From Daldinia sp. FL1419 (lineage: Eukaryota > Ascomycota > Sordariomycetes > Xylariales > Hypoxylaceae), in NCBI GenBank assembly GCA_025201765.1, contig MU623598.1:1-29707 (forward strand): a DNA stretch of 29,707 nucleotides, written 5' to 3'. Under the pieces are notes generated by a model. The model was not told the DNA's origin and searched no databases. It was given only the letters and a program-made list of their open reading frames with translations. The position numbers and the translations under genes were made by a program. The first letter of the stretch is position 1. The number at the start of each line of letters is the position of its first letter. Below, in pieces: positions 20,752-29,707 of this stretch.

Positions 20752-23065
20752 TTAAGTAAGACTCAGTAAAGACGAGCCCCCCAGCATGGAGATCGCGCGT
20801 TCCCAGGGATATAACGTTCGCTGTTTACAACCCGTAGGTGGGTTACGACTACGATCTTTACCACCATGATTTCCACCATGATTACAAGACGATACGAGGA
20901 GTACCTTTCGCGGGTTCTCGTCGCATCCCAGATCACGTTGGCGCCAGACCATTTGGATGACGGTAAGTGCTGGAGGTATGCTCTAAATAAACGGCAACAG
21001 ACGACTTTGTCAGTATAAGACACGCAGCGATTATGAGACAGCAGGCCAACTTACTCCGAATTTCTTCTGGCTTAGAAACTTGTCAAATATCTCCATTACT
21101 TGCAGACGCTCGTCGTCGCTAGAAGCCATACATCCGGCGACGAATACCGGCCAAATAGGGAGAGCCGCGGTGATGGGCCCCGTCTCGCAGATGCACTTGA
21201 CTTTGAAAAGAATTTCATGAATAGTAGCGGAACGAATTTTTCGACATTGAGGAATGATATGAGGGAGATGAGTCGCGCAGGTTTCGTCAAGGAAAAGCAG
21301 CGTAGCCAGTCTATGCGATTCTGCCGTCATCATAATGAAATCCAACCTGCGTTGGAGTTCTTCGGGACCGGGCTGATCGCTACGCTCCCAGAACTGATAG
21401 CTATTTTCGGGCGGGTTTTGAGTGAGAACTTCAAGCCTGGATTGGATCTCGATTACTCTCCGCTCCAACGCTTCCGCGTCGTTATCTTGACGCTCATCGG
21501 AGTTTTGAGAATTACGCAGGTCGCATATGTCGTTGATAATCAGGAGAAGGCGGTTACTAAATCCCTGATGGGTATCGATTCTGTCCAGTTCATCATTGAA
21601 GCTAGGGCCTACGAGGCGGAAACCTGGCTGCATCGTGGGGTCCCCGTTTCCATAACCGAAGGACACCGGCTGCGATGTTGCGTTGACGAGCTCTTTGCTG
21701 CTCGTGTAATTCGTATCAATACACTTGGTGGATGAGGTTTCCGAATTCCCCAGGAGTCTCGTTAGTATATCTTTATATTTCGGCATCACTTCGTCAAGGT
21801 GGAGTGTACTTTTGGCCATCACTAAGTGGTACATTAGATATTGCTGGCCAAACTGCACTATCGCCTTCTCTTCGGGCGTACGGATGTTTTGCTGCAGACA
21901 AACATCTAGGAATCCGAATATGCCCATAAGGTGACTGATCCACGTTGATTTGCAATTGTCGCTAATCTAGTTGTTGAAACCTGTGAGCCGCAGTCACAGA
22001 ATCGAGAATAGGTAGTAAAAGCAAAACTCACATCATACCAACATAGCATAACAACCGCTACAAGGGCCTCTAGACATTTGAAGGTATCCGTGTGGATACT
22101 TTCTAGAAGGTTTTTAATGTCCATCAGTACCCGGTGACGATGCACCAATGCTCTACGATGAAATTTAGGATCTTTCGCCGCTAGCTTAACGGCACTCACT
22201 GCTAGCATAGCAGAATACACAATACTGGATTGTTGAGCCAGTGGGATGATATGAAAACGGAACGGGTTGTGCTGCCGGCCATCGACCAGGGAAGCGTTGG
22301 CGCAAACGACGTCAATATAATACCGGGGTATAAATTCATCGGATCTGGCCAATTGATGCGCCAAACTAATGTTTTTTCCGACGGCTGGTGCTAGCCTCCA
22401 GTACAATTCATGGGACTGGCCGGAATATAGGGCCGAATGAGGCTCATGGCGTTCTTCGACGTTTCCTTGAACACCTAACAGCTGCTCGATATTATCGTCT
22501 TCTTCTGAATGATCGCCGTCAAGTGAAGCTAGATCAGTAATGATATTTCTATAATCTTGCGAATTCCAGTATAACTGGATATCCCTGGAGAAGGTGTGTA
22601 AGAAGTATACGACGCCTTTAGATCTGGCGCGATACTTTGCCGAACCTGGAGATTCCTGGAAACGACCCTCTAAAAGTGCGGTTGGCGTGCATGCGTCTCG
22701 GGTAGCGTCTTTCTGCTTTGGGCGCCATACTCCCTGGCGACCATGACGAATGCCACGAGCGACAGAGTCTTCAAGCCACTGGAGGCGAATACCATAGTGG
22801 CACGTAAGATTCGTCTTTTGGCATCTCCGGCAACGCGGTCTAGCTTCTGTACTCGGCTACGGCTTAGCTCTTTACAATAACAGGCATAGCTTCTCAAGTG
22901 GGTTAGTTTAGGGAACGTACCATCACATTTGACGCTTCGATCACGACAGGCCCAGCAACCTGTCCTCGTTCGTGGGGTTCGTGCCGAAGGGGGAGAGGAG
23001 GATTGCGAAGAGTTAGACTTGGTCATTATGGGGTCTTTGAGTAATATTTTTTTTCTTGTTTCCAT
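20752..23065 (-). CDS. Zn2Cys6 (Gal4-type) fungal transcription factor
   Basis: Predicted nuclear DNA-binding regulator. Exons on the minus strand: 23065-22921, 22846-22032, 21966-21055, 20982-20905, 20820-20752; about 672 aa. The zinc cluster spans intron 1: C37-x2-C40-x6-C47, then after splicing C54-x2-C57-x6-C64, with basic flank RTRTGCWACRDRSVKC. Only splicing 22920 to 22847 supplies the second three cysteines. The middle resembles the fungal-specific regulatory domain found in Arg81/ARCA-type proteins (LYWRLAPAVG, LCWYDISDNC, HLMGIFGFLDVCLQ). Intron 2 ends at a TAG acceptor rebuilding CWYDISDNC; intron 3 rebuilds FGSIPPALTVIQMVWRQRDLG. The last intron (84 nt, donor GTACTC) is in frame and stop-free, so it is uncertain. 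With it removed the protein ends in a family-like tail, WERAISMLGGSSLL. A second Met (23026) could be the start. Targets unknown; the neighbouring permease and oxidase are candidates. Confidence 0.9.
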
Positions 23066-23255
23066 CAACTATAAAACATCAATATACACATCTTTAGGAA
23101 GGGCTTAGTTTGTCGGTGTTCGACAAGTGAGAACTTTGGGGTGAGAGGGTTGCCCGGTGGCCTTGGGGGGTGATAGGACGGCTTATCATTACCATTTACT
23201 GTAGCATTTACTGGGACATGGGACATGGGATCCCGACTCCCCGATTCCGCGACTC

Positions 23256-23296
23256 CTTTGCCTGTGGCCTTTTGCCTGTGGCCTTTGCCTGTGGGG
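23256..23296. repeat. Triplicated TTTGCCTGTGGCC word upstream of the regulator
   Basis: Three near-identical copies of (T)TTTGCCTGTGGCC follow each other directly, the last ending GGGG instead of GGCC. They lie about 190-230 bases before the start codon of the minus-strand Zn2Cys6 gene. That is a position where binding sites or short tandem duplications are common. Confidence 0.9.
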
Positions 23297-24063
23297 GCCC
23301 GAGCGAGAAGAGCAAGGCCTAACTGTGGTCCATTAAGATAAGGTCACCAATAGGGCTTTGACCAGCTTTACCCAATGTGCTTTTCTTCCCCGCACTTTTC
23401 TCACTTCTTAAGATTAATGGAGTTAGAGAATTTGTTGCCTTATAGCTGGGGTTGATCTTGGCAAATGGTCAATGTTGAGGGAGAGTTGTAAGACTTGAAA
23501 GGAAAGAAAAAGAAGAAAGAAGAAGAGGCTGGCTGCAATATTGTAACGTCGAGTTGAGAACGTAGCTGAACAGCTAACTATATAAACAACTACTAGTTAT
23601 TTTAAAATACACCTCTCAGCATACGCCGCACTTCCCTTGCCAACTTAATATCTTCAGCCAAAATTACTTCGAGTAAGAAAAGATCTTCATCGTAATAAGA
23701 AGGTACATGGACGATATATGTTGGGTACATCAACTCATATACCTGCCTATGGCATGCATACGCCGAAAAACGCACAGTGCATTATCAAATCTCAAATGAC
23801 CAAAAACATCAAATAATATCAAATAAATCTCTCATGCAAGAAGCAGCCTGCGATGCATCTTGTCACTATTGATACGTCGATGTATGCAAGACACGCGGCA
23901 TTTCGACGGCCCTTTATCGGTCTCTTCGATTCATCATGTTTTCCGTCAAAGCGAAAGCTGAACCTGGGGGAATCGTAGATCGGTCAACACTTTGATTATA
24001 CTGTATTATTAATACCACGTGGTTACTATCGAAAGGTCTCGATCATTTGTTATATCAAGCCTT

Positions 24064-24070
24064 TATATAA
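24064..24070 (+). promoter_or_regulatory. TATA box of the decayed membrane-protein gene
   Basis: TATATAA lies 46 bases before the ATG at 24116. The promoter core therefore still looks intact although the coding region downstream is broken. Confidence 0.5.
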
Positions 24071-24115
24071 CCCTTTCTGCAGCTTAGTTCGAAGATTTCT
24101 GCATATGTAGACGTA

Positions 24116-25235
24116 ATGGACCAACGGCTTCCACCAAGAGCTGTAAGCCGTAGCCCCAATCATATATAACTGCCGATCGATTATTTCTAATCTTGCTCAC
24201 AGACCATCGCCGATGTCTTCGGAAGTGGGGACGGTGTGCTAGATGACTTCCTAACCTCATATCACTCGTATAAGGATGTCGAGAAGACTAAAAATCGTAC
24301 TGTTATTGATCCTGGCGATAACATAGTAGAATTCATCAGGCAAGACCTATCCCTCGGTAGGTTATAGGTATTCCATGTTAAGTCATCTATGACTTGCTGG
24401 TGGTAAGCGTCCCACCGCCCAATTGCACTTGCAGATTGCTATGGGTCGAGAAATTACTGTATCGGAGTGTACGGGTCTTCACCTTCTTTGGACTGATGGC
24501 AAGATATACATAAAACCGATTCCTAAACATCTTTTATCTTCAACGTTCTGAAAAACATCTCTACATTGTCCATTAGACTGTACTTGCGATGATCAGGAGA
24601 CTTCGATGAGTTGCAATAGTATACGAGGGGCAGCGATCGGCTTCCTCTATACATATGTGTGTTTAATACCCCGGGATGATGATGGAAAGGCAATCAAGTG
24701 GGCAAAGTGGAAGGAGTTCTCGAGGGAGTTCTTGAGAGACTATGGTCCTAAGAAGGTCTATCAGTGTTTCTAGTACGCTGAGCTCTGTCTTACTCGTCTC
24801 TTTCGGTTTTCCCCTTTTAATCTGTACGTAGCAGGCTGGCGTATCTATAGTAGCTTTCTTTTCATCAATCTCTCTTGGATAGCCGCCGCCGCCGTCTTTC
24901 TCATCTTAGTAATAACAGCCATGCAAGTCGGCCTCGCCACAGACCGATTGAAAGATGACGGGAACTTCCAATACGCATCTTATGCATTTACAATTTTTGC
25001 CGTACTAAGTCCTCTATGTGTGTTTGGACTGGTGGTTTTAAGCGCTCTCCTAAACCGCTTGATGGCCGTCCCTTGGCTCCTCACGTCAGCCATAATCCAG
25101 GAGCCGCGTATGACCTCGTCCCAGCCGAGTAAGAATTCGTTGCCTTCGGCGACATCAGACCCCGATGGTTATTTAAAGAAACGACCGGTCTCTAGAATAA
25201 ATATATCATCTACCGTCAGAGGTACAAAAATCTAA
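24116..25235 (+). pseudogene. Decayed member of a fungal accessory family with two C-terminal membrane helices
   Basis: Exon 1 (24116-24142) and a 60-nt intron (24143-24202) lead into a frame reading EFIRQDLSLGRL. The frame then shifts near 24360, and the remaining family-like sequence continues in one frame to 25235, interrupted by TGA at 24390, TGA at 24549 and TAG at 24771. Between the stops the order is typical of a widespread fungal family: LAGGKRPTAQLHLQIAMGREI, then LHLLWTDGKIYIKPIPKHLL, AIKWAKWKEFSREFL and YAELCLTRL. Next come NLSWIAAAAVFLILVITAMQVGLATDRL and a second hydrophobic helix ending LSALLNRL. Both TGA codons fall where I expect Trp (HL-W-LAG and F-W). I recall this family as mostly hypothetical proteins, some in subtelomeric clusters of Aspergillus fumigatus; that link is from memory. 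No single intron removes the stops without losing conserved motifs or the frame, so I call a pseudogene. Confidence 0.7.
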
Positions 25236-26379
25236 TGTCATACTCGGGATCTACCGCTATCGTGTAACTGATTTTGAAAGCTCAAACGTGTCCAATGGCT
25301 AGAGCACTAAGTGCCCATAAGATCAATCTTACACTACGAGCATTTTATGACAAACTTCTAGTTTATATCAGTTTAGATAAAATCATGCAAAACTTACAGT
25401 AAGCCCAGGCACTATTAAGATATTAGTCCCCTTGGCTTGAAATGAGTGAATGGCAAATAGTGTGGATGACTTTATTAACACCGGCCTAGAGTATAGTGAT
25501 CGAATGGACAGCTCTACGCTACATTTATCGTTGATTATCTAATTAATATAACAAAAATAATGCATTCACGGTGAAATATGAATCACGAGTTTACTATGTT
25601 CTTCCGAGTAACTACAAATAGGACACTGAAGGAATATCGACGAAAGAATTGTAATAATTAACTCGTATGTGGACCCCTGACAAGCAACCGCAAATATTGT
25701 TTGAAGTTCTTAATTATTGGGCATACATATTAATTAGCATACCTTTCACCCGATCTGTTAAGTGACTGTGTTGTAACGCGAGTTATCATATGTAGAGGGT
25801 TTATCTTTATGAGGTAGGCAGTCGATAAGGATACAGTATATTAACTAAACGCCTAGACCTTTTTAGATATTGCGAGGTAGGTGGTCATGGCTGATTGTAC
25901 TCCTCAAATAGTTTCCATCGTCTTGTGCGACGATTGACTCCCTGTCTGTCAATAGCGATATTGGATGAAGGAAGCAATATAGCACGGACGTTTGCTCTTT
26001 CACATTGACATATGATCAAATAGAACTTATATGTCCGACTGTGAATATAACCCGCATTGGAAGTATCTAAGCTGGGCTCCGTTGTTATGGAATAAACTTT
26101 GTTAATTTGAACTTGAATCTAGATAGTTACTCAAGGGAAGCTCAAGTAACATGTCGGCATTCACGAAGATAATTACTTAGCATCTAGACCCAAATGTTTA
26201 TTTAAACACTTTCCTAGATCCATCAATCTCCTTTCAACTCCATCCATCCTAACATCCATCCTTGCCAACCTCGTCCCCCTTCATTATCTATCTCAAGACT
26301 ATTATATCCAACACCTTCAACAAACTTGCGACAACGTAGTTAACTAATAGCTGGCTGACCCCGCCTACATCACATCACA
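25236..26379. other. AT-leaning intergenic region before the Arg-rich orphan gene
   Basis: About 1.1 kb without a supported gene. The last 170 bases are C/T-rich with repeated CATCC words, followed by A-rich sequence and CACAATG at the start codon, which looks like a fungal core promoter and 5' leader. Confidence 0.6.
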
Positions 26380-27118
26380 ATGAGCGACGACCCCAGACGC
26401 CGGCCTGAACGAGATACTCGCATCCCCGTAGAGGTTCCCGTATTAGATCACATGGGCCGGGTTGTAGGTTGGCGATGGGTGCACCAGGCCTCTTCTTTCC
26501 ACCAAGATAGTCTAGCACGGAGTAGAAGCCGGGACCGCACCAGTGATGCCCGAGCTGATTCGCCTTCGGTGGATGCTCGAGACTCCAGACGATACGGGAG
26601 TACCCAGGGACAATACAACGACAGCCTACAGAGGCCCACAACACACGATGCATCCCTTAGCACTCGAGTGAACCAGTGGATGCAAACACAAGGGTAAAGA
26701 ACTCTTTCTACCTACTAAACATTTAAAACTGACGAGTGACTTTCGCAGGCAAGCTACCCACGCAGGACAACAGCCTTACTCCTACACTTCTACTTCTGCG
26801 AGTGTCACAGGACCTAGCGCCCCAGCCACATGGGCAGATCCAAACACACCAGCCCCGAGCCCCGCAGGGAGCGTCTACAACAGAGACGGCAGCCCGATCA
26901 GATCACGCAGTCGAAGCAGAGGTCGCGGTCCCGCGTATCCGGCATATCCTGGGAGTGCTCCTCCAGATGACTCAGACCAACGTCGTTTAACCTCGAGGGA
27001 GAGACGCGAGCAACGTCAGAACCAGGTGATCCTTTCCGAAGACCCAAGGCGGCGCCGCCGAGAGGAAAGACGGGAAGAAAGAAGAGAGAAGCGAGAGGGG
27101 AAGCAGAGGGCTCGTTAA
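26380..27118 (+). CDS. Basic Arg/Ser-rich low-complexity protein, function unknown
   Basis: Exons 26380-26693 and 26749-27118 give 227 aa. The 55-nt intron has donor GTAAAG, a CTGAC branch motif 15-20 bases before the acceptor, and ends CGCAG; splicing is phase 2 and rebuilds a Gly codon. The ATG sits in a good context (CACAATG). Residues 1-35 are the most ordered-looking part (IPVEVPVLDHMGRVVGWRWV). Residues 36-150 are rich in Ser, Thr, Pro, Gln and Asp and look disordered. Residues 153-165 form an SR-type patch (SPIRSRSRSRGRG), and 184-227 are a highly charged tail dominated by Arg and Glu that could serve as a nuclear localisation signal or a charged single helix. RNA binding or a nuclear role is possible, but I recognise no family. 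The clean intron and composition kept across both exons argue that it is real. Confidence 0.7.
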
Positions 27119-29640
27119 GTAATATCCCTGGGAATTATGCTTGGGTGTGTCTTGGTGCTTCAGTGGCCGCCTGGGGCCGATAGGGGGTCACCTCCACATT
27201 AGTTGAGCCAACAGGGAGGGCTCTTTGATTAGGGGTTAGTAGCATGATAATATCAACATCAATGCCAATCTGCGAAGAAATAGTAAGAGGATCTTGCTGT
27301 GAAAGATAGCGTACGATTCCTTTCGTTGTCCATCACTTCCCTTTTTATACCTAATGTTCCAAGTATTAATCATATGTTAGGATTAGCCGGGGCATCGTTC
27401 GTATACTGGTTTTCGTTCTCCGCGTATGCCTCCACTAAACTGCATAGAGAGGAACGCACACGACCCTTTGGGAAGCCCCCACAAGCTAATCGGTCCTCTT
27501 TTCATTTATTCCGTTTTGATGATTGTGCCTTAGGGGCATAGGGTGGAAGGCATTCGTGGATAATTAAGATTGACTGTTCACATATCAATTTTTGAGATCT
27601 ACAAAATGGAAAGCCGAATATCGTGTCAATGACTAAAGTGTTGGTGGGCATTACGAACTTCTAGTCGTATATTAAGGGTTACTTAACGACGAGCATTGGT
27701 ATTGATTCTGGGGGAATGATATCTACTTGGTTTTGCGATATCCTGAAATAAGTGAAGAGCACTTGAATCTAAAAAATGCAGCCCCCCCTTTTTTACGATA
27801 ATAAGTTACTACAGAGATTCCACAATGTAACGGTTCTACTAAGGATGGCGCAGACCCTTACTACGGAGAAGAGAGGAGTTAAGCAATATTAGCCGGTCGT
27901 AATGGATTAATTTTCAACTGCAGTTCACTGGCTTCGGGACCGACAGCCGTGATTTGAAGGGTATTCGACCTGATGCGTATACGTAATATTAAATTGCTAG
28001 GTAAGTGAGATATGTACCTAGACAAAGACTTACTGTATATATCAATGGAATGGATTTGGTTATTAGGTTTACGGTTGTTCATGTTTCAACATAGTTGTAT
28101 TGTCGCTTCTTCTCGCACAGCCTCGCACCCTAGGTAATCATATCGACTAACTAATTATTTGGAGACTCGAGTTTGGAAGATTATAACTACCTCCTGAAGT
28201 GATTAATGTAACTTCTTGCAATGGCAAAAGATCCCTGACTGGTCAAATTGGAGATGGTTCTATCTTGCAAATGCGTTTTGGACTGAGAAGTTAAGGCTTT
28301 GGGTACGAAGGCGGCACGTTGTATCCTGATTATATTAGAGGTCCACTAAACCAATATCGAGGTTGTCCAATGTGGCTCGAGAGAAGTTTTGGTTTTGTTT
28401 CTGGTGTCGAAACAGCCAAGATAGGAAGGCTGTGCAAATGAAGGTTTGGCGGAAGTTGAGATAGTGTTCGGACTATAGAGGTACAAAGATGTATACGAAA
28501 TTGTATGTATGTACAATACTGTAGGTACATAATAAATGGTAATAGGTGGTAATATACCGCGACCGTGGCTGCGTGGCTTTCCCTGCGAAAGTCTTGTTTT
28601 AAATCTCTCTTCATCGGAAAACTCCACAGTTTTTGTAAATCCAATCTGTCAATGGTGGAAACTGGGGATGAAGACCCACACTATTAACTTACCTAACCTG
28701 ACCCATAAATTTAACTTCGGTTCCTGCGTCTTTCGGGACAAAAGTAACTTTCCTTGCAATATCTCATCTTCTTATATCATTCTCGTTATAGATAGGTAGG
28801 TACATCTGAATAAGTATTCGTAATATTTCTGGGTCAAGTTATAGGTTTATTTTGTAGGTATGTAATTGGCTAGAATATTATTAAAGAACAGTTGCTTTTC
28901 TTTCGCGCAGAATTGCTAATTCCGAAACAACTGGCTGATGCATAGGGAGGATCACTGTCGAAATTACTCCAGGTACGTACTGCTTACTACCCCCACCTAG
29001 AATAGCCAGGGATAAGGCGCTAGATATGCACATCAGTTCACACGCGAAAATCGTAGGTCGTGTGTTGCCTGTTGCACGTCGCACGACCTCAAATCCGCCG
29101 AAAAAATGTGTATACAAGCTTTTTCAACGTGTAAACTATTTCATCAGAATGGAGTTCTTTTGCATATGATCTACTTGAAAATCATGATACGTGTTTAGCT
29201 TGATCGACTTGAACTTGTTGGATTAACTTGATAAGGATTTGATCCTAGATAATTTTTGTCTTATGCACCAATTACGTCTCGGGTCAGTTCTGTAGGATAG
29301 GCAGGATAAGCGGGATGGGCAGGTTACATAGTAGGTACATGGCGTTTACGATCAAAGTCCATAGGTCTCGTATTCAAATAGGCAGCTTTGATTTGGTACC
29401 TGACAAGGTCGCGGGGCTGTGTGATCCACATTTGTTTGCGACCACTTGCACTGCCTCTTTTTAAGCAACATGGATCTAGGAACCCGCTGAATCTGTAGGC
29501 CGTAGCTGCCGTTACACGCAGACATGCCGACATGCCACTTTGTTAGGCGGTAGAGGGAAAATCACACATCAATAAGAGGCAAGTCCGGGGCGGTTGATTT
29601 ACCTACTCTATGTACGAGAGGCCACCCCTTGGGTGGCACA
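27119..29640. other. 2.5 kb region without a supported gene
   Basis: Frames here are short and several begin only at TTG (27299-27541 +, 28881-29117 -). A 67-codon ATG frame at 27879-28082 (-) has no recognisable features. Composition is intermediate between the gene space and the AT-rich blocks. It may hold decayed sequence. I see no tRNA, rRNA or clear transposon end. Confidence 0.5.
29621..29637. other. GC-rich perfect hairpin at the edge of the AT-rich DNA
   Basis: GCCACCC and GGGTGGC form a perfect 7-bp stem around a CTT loop. It lies just before composition turns strongly AT-rich. No gene ends here in the sequence I can interpret, so a terminator role is not supported. Confidence 0.6.
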
Positions 29641-29649
29641 AGAGCCCGA

Positions 29650-29707
29650 ACTCTTATTTAATAACCCTTATTAAATTCTATATAATTATATAAATTTTTA
29701 AATATTA
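29650..29707. other. Start of a second AT-rich block
   Basis: The last 58 bases are almost entirely A and T (TTAAATTCTATATAATTATA and similar), like the block at 154-3880. It runs off the window, so its extent is unknown. Confidence 0.6.

Larger units (their letters stand above)
23066..24115. promoter_or_regulatory. Divergent upstream region of the Zn2Cys6 gene and the decayed membrane gene
   Basis: About 1.05 kb contains the promoter of the regulator on its left side and that of the pseudogene on its right. It includes three near-tandem copies of a 13-14 bp word at 23256-23296, a doubled TGGGACA at about 23212-23228, a purine-rich run near 23500-23531, and a TATA box at 24064-24070. No reading frame of note. 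Confidence 0.55.

Noticed and set aside
24358..24436. GTAGGT..TTGCAG as an intron rescuing the decayed membrane gene
   Set aside because: Removing it leaves the wrong phase for the downstream frame and deletes the recognisable LAGGKRPTAQLHLQ segment.
24545..24596. GTTCTG..ATCAG as an intron removing the second TGA
   Set aside because: Splicing leads to another stop within a few codons and the donor is poor.
28881..29117. 78-codon minus-strand frame (TTG start) with a Gly/Leu-rich centre
   Set aside because: No ATG at the start, no recognised family, and no promoter or splice signal I could support.

Overview
The window reads as nuclear DNA of a filamentous ascomycete (Pezizomycotina). Genes are split by short introns of 51-84 nt with GT..AG ends and CTAAC/CTGAC branch-site motifs. 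The encoded families are fungal: Zn2Cys6 regulator, Dal5-type permease, fused 5-oxoprolinase, amadoriase-like FAD oxidase. Moderately GC-rich gene space is flanked by very AT-rich, gene-free DNA, as expected for a genome shaped by repeat-induced point mutation (RIP). I do not assign a genus.

Layout. 1-3880: AT-rich block without genes, opening with a TTTTTA microsatellite. 4033-5859 (+): tRNA CCA-adding enzyme, three exons, with a possible mitochondrial presequence. 6274-6570 (-): small acidic helical protein of unknown function. 7884-12103 (-): ATP-dependent 5-oxoprolinase, five exons. 13581-14935 (+): FAD-dependent amine oxidase of the DAO/amadoriase type, two exons, sharing a 1.5 kb divergent promoter region with the oxoprolinase. 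16597-18281 (+): Dal5-like (anion:cation symporter) MFS permease, three exons. 20752-23065 (-): Zn2Cys6 transcription factor, probably five exons. 24116-25235 (+): decayed copy of a fungal family with a two-helix membrane C-terminus. 26380-27118 (+): basic, Arg/Ser-rich orphan protein, two exons. 27119-29707: no gene I can support, with AT-rich DNA returning from about 29650.

Working together: the oxoprolinase, FAD oxidase, permease and Zn-cluster regulator lie next to each other and could form a small catabolic cluster: take up a carboxylate or modified amino acid, oxidise it at the amine, and recover glutamate from 5-oxoproline. This is inferred from proximity and family roles only. The CCA enzyme is a housekeeping gene beside the AT-rich block. 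The right-hand third has the decayed gene, the orphan protein and the sparse gene content of accessory sequence.

Exon boundaries were deduced by hand from reading-frame continuity, conserved family motifs and splice signals. They should be good to the base where a family motif crosses the junction and are less certain elsewhere.
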